Source: Alviniconcha marisindica (lineage: Eukaryota; Mollusca; Gastropoda; Provannidae). From it: DNA of 64,000 bases. Positions 55,256-64,000 of the stretch are shown in pieces; position 1 is the first letter of the stretch; each line of letters opens with the position of its first letter. The notes under the pieces were generated by a model, which saw nothing but the letters and a program-made list of their open reading frames with translations, ran no database searches and was not told where the DNA came from. The translations under genes were made by a program, and so were the position numbers. The stretch lies in NCBI GenBank assembly GCA_018857735.1, contig JABMCL010002980.1, forward strand, positions 992,001-1,056,000, in the 5' to 3' direction.

Positions 55256-55699
55256 TGGTAAAAATTTAAAAAAAGGAACCTGAGCTGCCGGCTATTCCAA
55301 CCCAAACCTCGTGAGGAGAAGGGGAAGTAGGATTTACCCAATGACCTAGGTTATATGGAAAAGAAGTCACATTCAGTGTGATGTACCCTTACGGTTTCAA
55401 GGTGCCCTGAGGGAAGTGTTGACCCCAAAAGAAAGCTAAATGGCTGAACTGCACCCCAAAGCGTGAATACCGCTGACTAACACAAACAAGAAGGTGGTCC
55501 CCGATGTGGCTCCAGCCCTGCTGGTCCGGGTGAGGCTTGGTCCAGGTCTGAGAACCCTCGAGACCTGTAACATGCAAACACTCGGCGGCAGAAAAACATT
55601 TTCAAGCCTGAAACATATGAAAAACGGCAGCAGCAAGACATCCCAACATGTATGTTTTGGCAAACATTTCAATCATGCAAGTACTCCGTGATAGTTCAT
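55256..55699. other. Retroelement 3' flank, nothing recognised
   Basis: May contain the 3' non-coding part of the DIRS-like element; no terminal or internal complementary repeats identified. Confidence 0.35.
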
Positions 55700-55734
55700 A
55701 GAGCAGACACCCTCTGTGAACATCGTATGTACTT

Positions 55735-56500
55735 CATGAAGGCATCTGAGGACCATCTACCCAATGATCTTATCTGGCTATCTAACATGCCCTGTGCTGC
55801 AGCAGTAGTGGCTGCTCCTATAGACGAAAGCTATGTGATTTAAACTGTTTGGGGCAGAAATGACAAAACTGTACGGCTCCCGGTAGCTGCTCATTAAACT
55901 TGGCGCGCGTGACATGCACGCTGGGGCAATACAGAAATAAAGGACCTGCTGTAGCACCTCGCATGGACAAGTACGCCTTCATGATCTGAAGAGGGCAGTC
56001 CTGCGGTGAGGTGGTACCTTTTATTGTTAGGGTCAAGGGCTTGCCTTTGCTGTGCTTGAAGTGAATGAAGGTCACTGTCAAGGATGTGTCTTGATTTCTA
56101 GCTGTTTCCACTGCAACAAATTAGGGTTAGTAGCGTTAGCCGATTGTACGGTCATTTCACCAATGCGCAGGAAGGCATGGAAAGCCAGACAGAACATTGC
56201 CTTGTATAAAGCTCTGTGGTACTTCCCTGGCACCGTAAACTCTAGGGCCCCCAACAGCTTGCTAAGCATGGGCTTGTCGATGGGCATTCTGAGGTCGAAT
56301 TGCTTACTGAGCTTGTGGCATGCAGACAATAATTTCTGGACTAAGAACGTAGTTGTGGGATCACTCCCCCCCTTGTAATTTATGTATGTACCCAATGGCT
56401 GATATGTGTGATGATACTGTGGCTGGCGAATACCCTGCCCTATGAAGATGTGAGATAAACAATGCCAGCACTGACGCTGAAATAGACGATCTTCGGAAAT
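55735..56500 (-). pseudogene. DIRS tyrosine recombinase domain
   Basis: The first catalytic Arg box is FLRIGEM (near 56165). SHSFR follows near 55830. After a frameshift, GAATTAAAQ, GRW and KYIR occur (55815–55735), giving the HxxR, GRW and Tyr positions. One frameshift falls directly after SHSFR. Non-functional as read. Confidence 0.8.
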
Positions 56501-56913
56501 CCAGGGGACTGCATTCGGTAAGTGCCTACAGGCATGGCCTGTATATATACAGGTCCAGGCCTGCGGGTGTAGCACAGAGTAGTCACGCTTTTGTTGGGGG
56601 TACAGTGAGCACGTGGGCAAGATGACGGATACCCGTAAACAAAGGCAGAAAAGGCATCAGAAATGCCGATCAAGCGCTCACTGTTCGTTGGGAACATGCA
56701 GATCGGATAGTAGGTTCCTCCAGCTGGTAGTCTAGTATAAATTATGATAGGTCCATGCCTGAAGATCTAAAACTGTCGCAGATCGGCTCTTCTCAGCTGC
56801 CGCCTCCATTCAGGGGACTTCACTCCCCCGGAGTAAGAAAACACTGTCAAATTATCTTTGCCTGTTATTTCCGGAAATCGTCTGTTGGGACTGTATTGGG
56901 AAGCCCATGAGTG

Positions 56914-57617
56914 TTACAGAATTTTCCAAATATGGACCAGCTGCGTTTGTACGCGGCTTGGGTACCTGGGGCTAAAGCTGAAGCCAGTAGTTCTTCGGCA
57001 TGCCGGGTCAGCGCGGCAACGCTGGGAGAGAGGGGATGCTGACAGGAAAGGGACAGGCCTTTGGCGCCAATGCCTGGAACCTTTCCACCTGCAGACGGCC
57101 AAGTTGTTGTTTATGCCAGGGATGTGAACTGCTCGGAAGAGGATGTTGTGACGCAGACAAGAGAGTACTAGTTTTCTCATCAAGTGCATGACCTTTGTGT
57201 CTTTGGATGTCTGGGAATTGACGATCTCAACCACAGCCCTGTTGTCTGAATGAAACGAAATACACTTATTGCTGAGATTATCTGCCCAGACACTCACGGC
57301 CACCACAATGGGGTAGGACTCCAGCAATGTGATGGACTGACCCCTCCACTCATCATCCCAGCGCCCGAATAGCGACTGGGGCCGAGGACAGCACCGTAGC
57401 CCAGTGTTCCAGACGCGTCGGTGTACAGGTCTATGCTGGGGGACTGTAGCCAGTGTTGTGGGAGCATGAGGGATTTCCCATTAAACGCTTGTAGGAATAT
57501 TAACCAAGTCTTCGGATCTTCCCTGACTTCGTGTGTGATGCGAATGTAGTGACATGGACGCGTCACCCCTATTGTCAAATTGATCAATCTTCTTAAAAAA
57601 GGTCTTCCAGGTACCAC
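56914..57617 (-). pseudogene. DIRS RNase H domain
   Basis: DLYTDASGTLGYGAVLG (near 57419) in one frame. Then LLESYPIVVA and FHSDNRAVVEIVN (57327–57200) in another. These are the acidic positions of DIRS RNase H. A frameshift lies between about 57330 and 57410. Confidence 0.78.
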
Positions 57618-57619
57618 CG

Positions 57620-58330
57620 CCCCACATACGAAATTCAGTGATGGACTGGAGGGGTTTCAGCTGAATTTTATCTTTCTTCAAGCATGTCTCTATGAGTGTT
57701 GTGCACCTGTTCAGCTTATCGACTGGTAGCCTCACCTCCATAGCCACTGAATCAAGCTCTAAACCAAGGAAAGTGATAACCTGTGTCGGCTGTACAGTGT
57801 TTGTCTGGGGCAATTGGAATGCCGATGTCTGCGCACATGGATAGAAATGAGCTCAGTTGAGCTTGACCAACTGCCTTATCCCTGGCAAGGAGCAGAAAAT
57901 CATCGAGTACGTGTGAAATGTTTCTAATGTGCAGTTTGCTTGATGCTATCCATTGCAACGCATTGCTAAGTGTCTCAAAAATCTTACAGCTTGCACTGCA
58001 ACCCCTGGGCAGGCAACGATCGGAATAGAACTGCTCGCGCCAGACAAAGCCAAACAGGCAGTATTGCGACAGATGCAGAGGGACAATGCGAAAGGCATCT
58101 GCTATGTCTGTTTTTGACAAAAAACAACCCTGGCCCAACTGTTGCAGCTGCTGTACGGCATGATCGATGGACTGATATTGCACATGCGCATCCTCTGGGG
58201 AGATTCCATCATTGATCGAATCGCCTGGTGGGTATGATAGGTGGTGGATCATCTAAATTTGCCTGGTATTTTCTTTTCGACGAGGCCTAGAGGGGATGTT
58301 CTGAAGTGTGAAAAAGGTTCCTGTTTGAAC
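57620..58330 (-). pseudogene. DIRS reverse transcriptase domain
   Basis: SPLGLVEKKIPGKFR, then a one-base shift to MIHHLSYPPG at 58252. FLSKTDIADAF (motif A, ~58110), LPRGCSASCKIFE, and VLDDFLLL (catalytic motif C, ~57905) follow. VITFLGLELDS is in another frame at ~57770. The LDDF core is usual for the group. Confidence 0.85.
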
Positions 58331-59194
58331 GGACCCGCTATTCTGTTCATGCTTGACTCTTTAACGAATTTCTTGTCAACGTCCTTTGGATTTTGTAATG
58401 CCGAGGTCAAGTTGCGAGGCCTAACACGAGGTAAAGAACCCTTGTACCCCTCGTCAAAACCCTGCTTGAACCCAGACACTAGTTTCTGTTTCTGGCCCCC
58501 GTCATACCCTTCTAGCCATGCTTCCAGCCGTGCTGCCCTAACTGGTTTGGGGAGCTTACTGGGATGCGCCCCGACCCCCTTTTTCGTTTGATCTTCTTCC
58601 CGGGGCTGGGGCGGCGTACTGAAAAGGCTGTCTACCTGACGTATTCCCCGAGTCCCTTCCGCCAAGAAACCGATGCATGATTTTGTATGGCGCGTGGAGT
58701 GGCTGGGGGCAGCGGGAGGCTGGGTGGTTTGCCAGGCAGTTGTAGCATTTGTGTTGGAACTTGCACAGGTTGCCTTCCTTGCACTGTCCCGTGCCCTGCG
58801 GTAGCGATAGCAGGCTCCCAGTGGCGTGTATGCCGAGGGCTGTTGGGTCCGGGGTGTGTTGCCTGGTCTGTCGTTCGTGCTTGGGCACTCCAGGTGAGCT
58901 TTCATGTACACCTCTAGGTGTGTAGCCCCCCCATGCTGCCATGCCCGACCCAATCAGATGCCTAAACTGCTCGTCATAGTATCTCTAACCTGCCTTTTTG
59001 TCTGCCAGGTTCAGCACGTTCTCCATGTGGTGGGCTAATCCTGCCGTCACCGATGTATCCAGCTCTGACAAAATGGCGCAGAACCTACACAGATATAAGC
59101 TTACGCCCACACAAACATCTTTTCGCTGCGCGAAAAAGCCTTTTCCGTCGTCTGTTTCATTGTACTGACCATAGAACACGTAGGTTGGGGCCAC
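58331..59194 (-). pseudogene. DIRS Gag-like region
   Basis: Cys/His cluster CKFQHKCYNCLANHPASRC near 58730, and LVSGFKQGFDEGYKG upstream of the RT. The N-terminal part (58985–59194) is in a separate frame. Extent uncertain. Confidence 0.6.
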
Positions 59195-59329
59195 AAAAGG
59201 ACGTGATAGCCAATAGCTGCATCTCCGCCACGCAGTTTCTCAGCTGCCTAAAAAGCCTGCCTGTTAGTCTTCTGTTTCGATGCACTCATCTAAGCATGGA
59301 CTTTGCTGCATACGCAAGGCCTAACCAGG

Positions 59330-59390
59330 AGAGAGCCAAGCAAGGGGGCGGAGGGGGGCTGGGGGGGGGGGGGGGGGAGAGCAATAGAGA
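59330..59390. repeat. G-rich tract
   Basis: G-runs at 59343–59377. Confidence 0.9.
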
Positions 59391-59409
59391 CTCAAAGGGA
59401 TTTTTTTGA

Positions 59410-60785
59410 GAGAGTATTGGTAATTTCACTAATTGTAATGCATAGCTGAGTGGGCGATGGGAGACTGATTGGTACGTGCCTGCGTGCGTATGTGTGTGTG
59501 GGGGGTGGGGAAGGGTGGTTGTGTATGTATATGTACTATACTTAAGGTTCTGTTTGTTGAAATGTATATAAATGTGGTTTTTGTCAAGTTCTTTGAACAG
59601 CGCAATGAGTTTAATTTGTAACAGAGAATCGTGCTTTATAAGAATTATCTATTATTGTTATTATTTTTACATGACTCTGGACTGAGACTGTTGCACATTT
59701 ATTATTATTATTATTTGGATCGCTTAATTACTGCACACGCTTGTTCTCAATTCAATAAAGGATGGTATGTACGCGATCGGGAGAGTAATTACTGTCAAAC
59801 TGACATGCCCGTGAAACAGTTACTTGCTTGGGTGCTGCTGATTTTTTCTTTTTGATTTTTTTTCCAGCACCGTACCTCAAGTTGTATTCCTTTTAAAGAA
59901 ATTCACTTTCAGGTGATGGCTGTCTATCACAGTTTGTCCGCCGTATCAACCGCAGAGTTTACACCGAAACTACTAACGTGCACGTGGACACGTAGTTTCA
60001 AAAGCAGCTGCTCAGTTTGACATGTTAGTTTATGTCTACTAGGGCTGCACGAAATGACGAATAATCTAATAACAGATAAGGTTGACACCAAACTCCAAGC
60101 ACTGGTTTACGACATCCTTCCTTCAACCACTGCCGTATTTAGTTACGCCATAGGGTCCAGAAAACTGTCAGCTAAAGAGCAGTTTTTGTGTGTGTGTTGG
60201 TGCTCAAACAGTAGTAAGTTTGTTACAAACAACTCAGATAAAACAAGGCGTGTCATTTATAGCCGCCAACAAAGTTTACACAAGCACAAATAAAACCACA
60301 ATCGTTTAAATCGAGACGGAACTCTTTTCTTTACCCGTGGTGGATGTGTCTCATGTTTATGTGCGTGCTTTGGCGCTAGGTTGCTTCTACAGTCATCTTA
60401 GTACCCGAACCTTTCGGAGGGCGCTGACCGCCTCGCTGGACACCTGCGCGGAGATAAAGAGTATACCCCTTCAGTGTCGTAACTAAATCTGGCAGAGTTT
60501 GGAGACAGGTGCCGGAAAGTGATGCTCGGAGTGTGGGTTGACACACCTGTATCGGAATTCCAGAAACAGGGGTGTTGTAATATAGTTACCTGCATCACTT
60601 GACAGTCTCCACATAAGCGCTGCAGCCTCTTGAAATGCCAAACTTCTGTTTCGTTTGCTTGCCGCGAAAAGGGAAATGAGCGAGCGCATACCGCGCATGA
60701 GCGAATCAGGATGATGATGATGTGGGGCTTCATGTCCTCGGATGTCGGGTTGACAGGTACAGTGCCCCAAGTACGTTGGGTTTGT
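59410..60785. other. Intergenic; dispersed tail at 59580–59665, repeat C trace at 60708–60765
   Basis: A diverged copy of the 13900–14005 tail (GCAATGAGTTTAAT, GTGCTTTATAAGAATTAT). At 60708–60765 GATGATGTGGGGCTTCATGT CCTCGGATGTCGGGTTGACA recalls the inverted end of repeat C. No gene recognised. Confidence 0.45.
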
Positions 60786-60892
60786 TGCGGCACGTTTTGT
60801 CACTACGGCACGTTTTGTCACTAAGGTGACAAAACGTGCAGCGATGCCTGCACGTTTTGTCAATAACGAGGTAGTGACAAATCGTGCAGGCA
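60786..60892. repeat. Inverted 14-bp motif cluster 1 (GTGACAAAACGTGC)
   Basis: Five copies in both orientations. Two of them form a perfect 14-bp stem (60828–60841 with 60848–60861, 6-nt loop). Confidence 0.9.
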
Positions 60893-60960
60893 TTGCACCT
60901 TTTTTTTCACTTGGATATTAGTACATGTTATATTAGTACATGTTATATTGTATGTGTCAC

Positions 60961-60963
<3 letters not shown>

Positions 60964-61000
<37 letters not shown>

Positions 61001-61200
61001 TGTGTGTGTGCGCGCGCGCCGCGCGTGAGTGCGAGCGTGCGTGCGTGCGTGCGTCAGAGAGAGAGAGAGATAGCGAGAGAGAAAGAGAGCGAGACAGAGA
61101 CACAGAGAGAGGGACAGAGTCACAGAGAGAGACAAAAAGACAGAGAGAGCGACAGCGAGAGAGAAAGAGAGAGAGTAAAAAAGGGAGAGAGAGCGAGAAT
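60964..61200. repeat. (GT)n, GC and (GA)n tract
   Basis: GT run, GCGCGC, then 140 bp of GAGA/GACA-rich purine sequence, lying between motif clusters 1 and 2. Confidence 0.93.
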
Positions 61201-61521
61201 AAAAACATATTAGGCACATATTATGCTACAAACTGCATGGAATGAAACATCACACCCACAGTCAGTCCACATATCTCATCAAACCATACCAGCCATTCAA
61301 TCAAACAAGGACATCTAGAACACACAATCAAACCACATTTTCACTCAGTCTCTATATCTATAGTCATAATTATTTCAAACAGCTCTCAGAGCTACGGGCA
61401 GCAATAGCCTCGCAGTCTACTCAAAGCAACACAGAATTTCAGTTTAGCGCTGACTGAGGTGGGCATAATAAACACAACACACACGCGGGCGCGCGCGCGC
61501 TGCCACGGAAAAATGCACATC

Positions 61522-61523
<2 letters not shown>

Positions 61524-61573
<50 letters not shown>

Positions 61574-61638
61574 AGCGCGCGCGTGCGCGCAAACACACGT
61601 GCGCGCGGGCACACACACACACACACACACACACACAA
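61524..61638. repeat. (CA)n and GC-rich microsatellite
   Basis: CA runs around a GCGCGC core. Confidence 0.95.
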
Positions 61639-61678
61639 CGAGGAAAAGAAAAGACAGGTTATAGTGTTGCTAGCGAAG

Positions 61679-61846
61679 GAGTGACAAAACGTGCAGCGAG
61701 TGGACCTTTCAACACGTTTTGTCACCACGTAGTGACAAAACGTGCCGGAGTGACAAAACGTGCAGGCAGTGCATCAAATTTGACACGTTTTGTCACTTTA
61801 GTGCTTAAAGACACGTGCCGTAGTGACAAAACGTGCAGCAACAGGC
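61679..61846. repeat. Inverted 14-bp motif cluster 2 (GTGACAAAACGTGC)
   Basis: Six copies in both orientations: forward at ~61680, 61731, 61750, 61820; inverted at ~61712, 61782. Same motif as cluster 1. Confidence 0.9.
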
Positions 61847-61997
61847 CTCACAATAGCTGTTATTATTTTAGTCAACACTGAAACAATGCATGGGAACACA
61901 CGGATAACGCACAATAGCACCTGAATAATCACAATGACGATTGTGTCTACTCGTGATGGAAGAAGAGAAGGAGAAAATGAGACAATTATGCGTATGT

Positions 61998-62033
61998 GTG
62001 TGTGTGGGGGGGGGGGGGGGGGGGGGGGGGGGC
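61998..62033. repeat. GT then poly-G tract
   Basis: G-run of about 27. Confidence 0.95.
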
Positions 62034-63000
62034 GCATTGCATACTACAACATGACACTGACCAAGGCTGAAGCTCTAAAAATGTCAGTATAGTTTTACAT
62101 CAGTGACCCCAACTGACGTATGGGCTTTCCTATCTCTCTGAAACTGTTCTTAACAAAGCATTTACTGACGATATGTGTTTCACGTGATACAACTCTGTTG
62201 TTGTCACGTAGCCTAAACCTTGCAGCGGCTTACTTGTTTCTTCTGGAGTCGTTCCAATTTCATGGCGGAAATACCCGTAATTATGGCCCCTCTCTCTCTC
62301 TCTGAATATTTAAACGTCTGGTGGTGGTGCTGTGTGCGTGAGTGCGTGCGTGCGTGTGTGTGTGTGTGTGTGTGTGGAGGTAGGGGGTGGGGGCGTTTCT
62401 ACTTAGCCGGGTGTGGCAACACATACACACACACACACACACACACACTGGGAACAGCCAACTAGAGACGCAGTTATATTCACCATAATATCACCTTGCT
62501 GTGAACAAACATGAAATAAATCACTAACTGATTGTTCATTCCCTTGTGTCTCATAATTATCACCTTACTGTCAACAGCTATAAAATCAAACACTGGCTGA
62601 TCGGTCATTCGCTTGGACACAATTCATCGCTGAAAGTATGAAGATGGGGTCTACCCTGAACAGTGAGCATGGTTTGCATTGTCTTCTGATTAAAAGAAGC
62701 GTTTTTTGTTTTGTTTCTAACCTTTAGTGCGTTTTCATCTCAAGTTAGACCTTAACTGCTGTGTTATGATGCACATTTTCCTGTGGCCGAGAAACAATAA
62801 GGTTCAATATGTCTGGGTGGCTGATACCACCCCGGAAAGCTGAGGCAGTGTTTTGTGAGACGGCAGTGAAGTCGGCGCGGTCCCCGCCTGGTTTTAGCAC
62901 CGTGTTTTGTGGCAGACACTCCGCCTTTTATGCCCATGCAGCTAAATTGCCGTGTTTACTCTGCCCGCCGGCCTCTTCGCTTTGAAATCAGCCGGTGGGG
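62034..63000. other. Intergenic, nothing recognised
   Basis: Unique DNA apart from short GT (62355–62375) and CA (62423–62448) tracts. Confidence 0.5.
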
Positions 63001-63011
63001 TTTGTAGTCAG

Positions 63012-63038
63012 TGTCTGTGTGGTGTGGTGTGTGTGTGT

Positions 63039-63081
<43 letters not shown>

Positions 63082-63125
63082 ATGTGTGTGTGTGTGTGCG
63101 CGCGCGCGCGCGCGTGTGTGTTGCC

Positions 63126-63165
<40 letters not shown>

Positions 63166-63175
63166 GCGCGCGCGG
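63012..63175. repeat. (GT)n/(GC)n/(GA)n compound microsatellite
   Basis: GT runs, GC block 63099–63114, GA block 63145–63166. Confidence 0.95.
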
Positions 63176-63204
63176 GGACGGTGGGCGTGTCGTCGTGTGT
63201 GTGT

Positions 63205-63912
63205 GTGCCCTCCCCTCTTCCCCCCATTTCCCAACACTCCCCTCTCCCCCCCCCCTTTCCCAACACTCCCCTCTTCCCCTCCTTCCCAACCCTCCCCTCT
63301 TTCCTCCCCTTCCAACCCTCCCCTCTCCCTCCCTTTTTTTTTTTCCAACCCTCCCCTCCCCTTCCCACCTCCCCTCTTCTCTAAACTCCATTCCATACCT
63401 CCCTCTTCCCCCTTCCCTCCCCCTTTCCCAACCCCTCTTCCCCCTCTTCCCAACCCTCCCTTCCCTCCCCTTTCCAACCCTCCCTTCCCCCCGCTTCCCA
63501 ACCCCCCCATCTTCCCCCTTCCTCCCAGCTTACTCCTCTCTTCCCTCCCTTTCCCAACCCTCCCTCTTCCCCTCCTACCCCTTCCCAACACTCCCCTTTC
63601 CAACTCCCCTCTTCCCTCCTTTCCAACCCTCCTCTTCCCTCCTTTCCCAACCCTCCCGTCCCCTTTCCCAACACTCCCCTCTTTCCCAACCCTCCCATTT
63701 CCCAATGCTCCCCTCTTCCCTCCCTTTCCCAACCTCCCTCTTCCCCCTCTTCCCTACCCTCCCCTCTTCCCCTTTCCCACCCTCCCCTCTTCCCCCCTTC
63801 CCTCCCCTTTCCTCACTCCCTATTCCTCCCCTTTCCCAGCCCTCCCCTCTTCTTTCCCTTTTCCCAACCCTCCCCTCCCCCTTTCCCAACACTCCCCTCT
63901 TCCCCCCTTCTG
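63205..63912. repeat. Pyrimidine-only minisatellite (CCCAACCCTCCCCTCTTCC)
   Basis: About 700 bp of C/T-only sequence with AA interruptions, about 20–30 bp period, variable. The Gly/Lys/Arg-rich minus-strand frames are repeat translations. Capable of triplex/H-DNA. Confidence 0.95.
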
Positions 63913-64000
63913 GCTTGCGTCTTATCCGCAAATCGCTCGAAGCAAGAGGAGTTCAGGGTCAGACTTTCCAAATGTGTGTTTGCGTGTGCGTGTCTGTGTG

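Larger units (their letters stand above)
55700..59194 (-). mobile_element. DIRS-like tyrosine-recombinase retroelement, frameshifted
   Basis: Gag, RT, RNase H and tyrosine recombinase fragments follow in order on the minus strand with several frameshifts. This order plus a tyrosine recombinase rather than an integrase defines DIRS-type elements. Termini were not found. Parts are listed separately. Confidence 0.85.

Noticed and set aside
62956..63931. 258-codon Gly/Lys/Arg/Glu-rich minus-strand frame
   Set aside because: Translation of the pyrimidine-only array and neighbouring microsatellites; no domain.

Overview
The window is eukaryotic nuclear DNA. The main gene has short exons with GT–AG introns. 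The sequence is full of (CA)n/(GT)n, (CT)n/(GA)n, poly-G/C and minisatellite arrays, with tRNA-derived SINEs, a RNase H-bearing non-LTR remnant and a DIRS-type retroelement. An invertebrate is likely, and a mollusc (gastropod-like) genome is my best guess; that is inference from texture and TE content, not proof. I see no bacterial operons, rRNA or CRISPR.

The left two thirds (802–43953, minus strand) hold the 5' part of one gene, a cubilin orthologue (CUBN). I resolve 25 coding exons whose splice phases all agree, giving about 1,149 residues: signal peptide, RKKR furin-type site, beta-strand-rich/coiled-coil N-terminus, a full EGF block, then CUB1 to CUB5. The remaining CUB domains must lie off the left edge. 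Cubilin is the large extracellular endocytic receptor that partners with amnionless and, in vertebrates, takes up intrinsic factor–B12 and other ligands. A TATA-like box lies about 300 bp upstream of the start codon.

The most unusual feature is how the introns are built. At several exons the adjacent minisatellite has the exon/intron boundary itself as part of its repeat unit. The acceptor of the CUB5b exon is copied in a 39-bp array, CUB4b in a 50-bp array, CUB3b in a 49-bp array, CUB1a in a ~105-bp array, and the donor of the EGF2 exon in 66/68-bp arrays. Degenerate part-copies of exon 2 and of the last EGF exon also lie just downstream of their originals. The gene therefore carries dozens of decoy splice sites next to real ones.

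Introns also hold DNA transposons. One is a TIR element of ~2.3 kb ending 29 bp from an exon donor (17802–20071). Another is a TTAA-flanked Kolobok-like element with a broken THAP domain (27959–30132) whose core is a strange T-poor homopolymer-rich stretch. There is also a foldback MITE at 31110–31394 and several SINEs.

The right third (44–64 kb) is upstream intergenic DNA with no intact host gene that I can recognise. It holds a piggyBac-like MITE, a 58-bp satellite with higher-order structure, a foldback MITE, SINE and dispersed-repeat copies, a non-LTR RNase H fragment, a frameshifted DIRS-like retroelement (Gag, RT, RNase H, tyrosine recombinase; 55.7–59.2 kb), two clusters of an inverted 14-bp motif forming perfect hairpins (60.8 and 61.7 kb), and a ~700-bp pyrimidine-only array.
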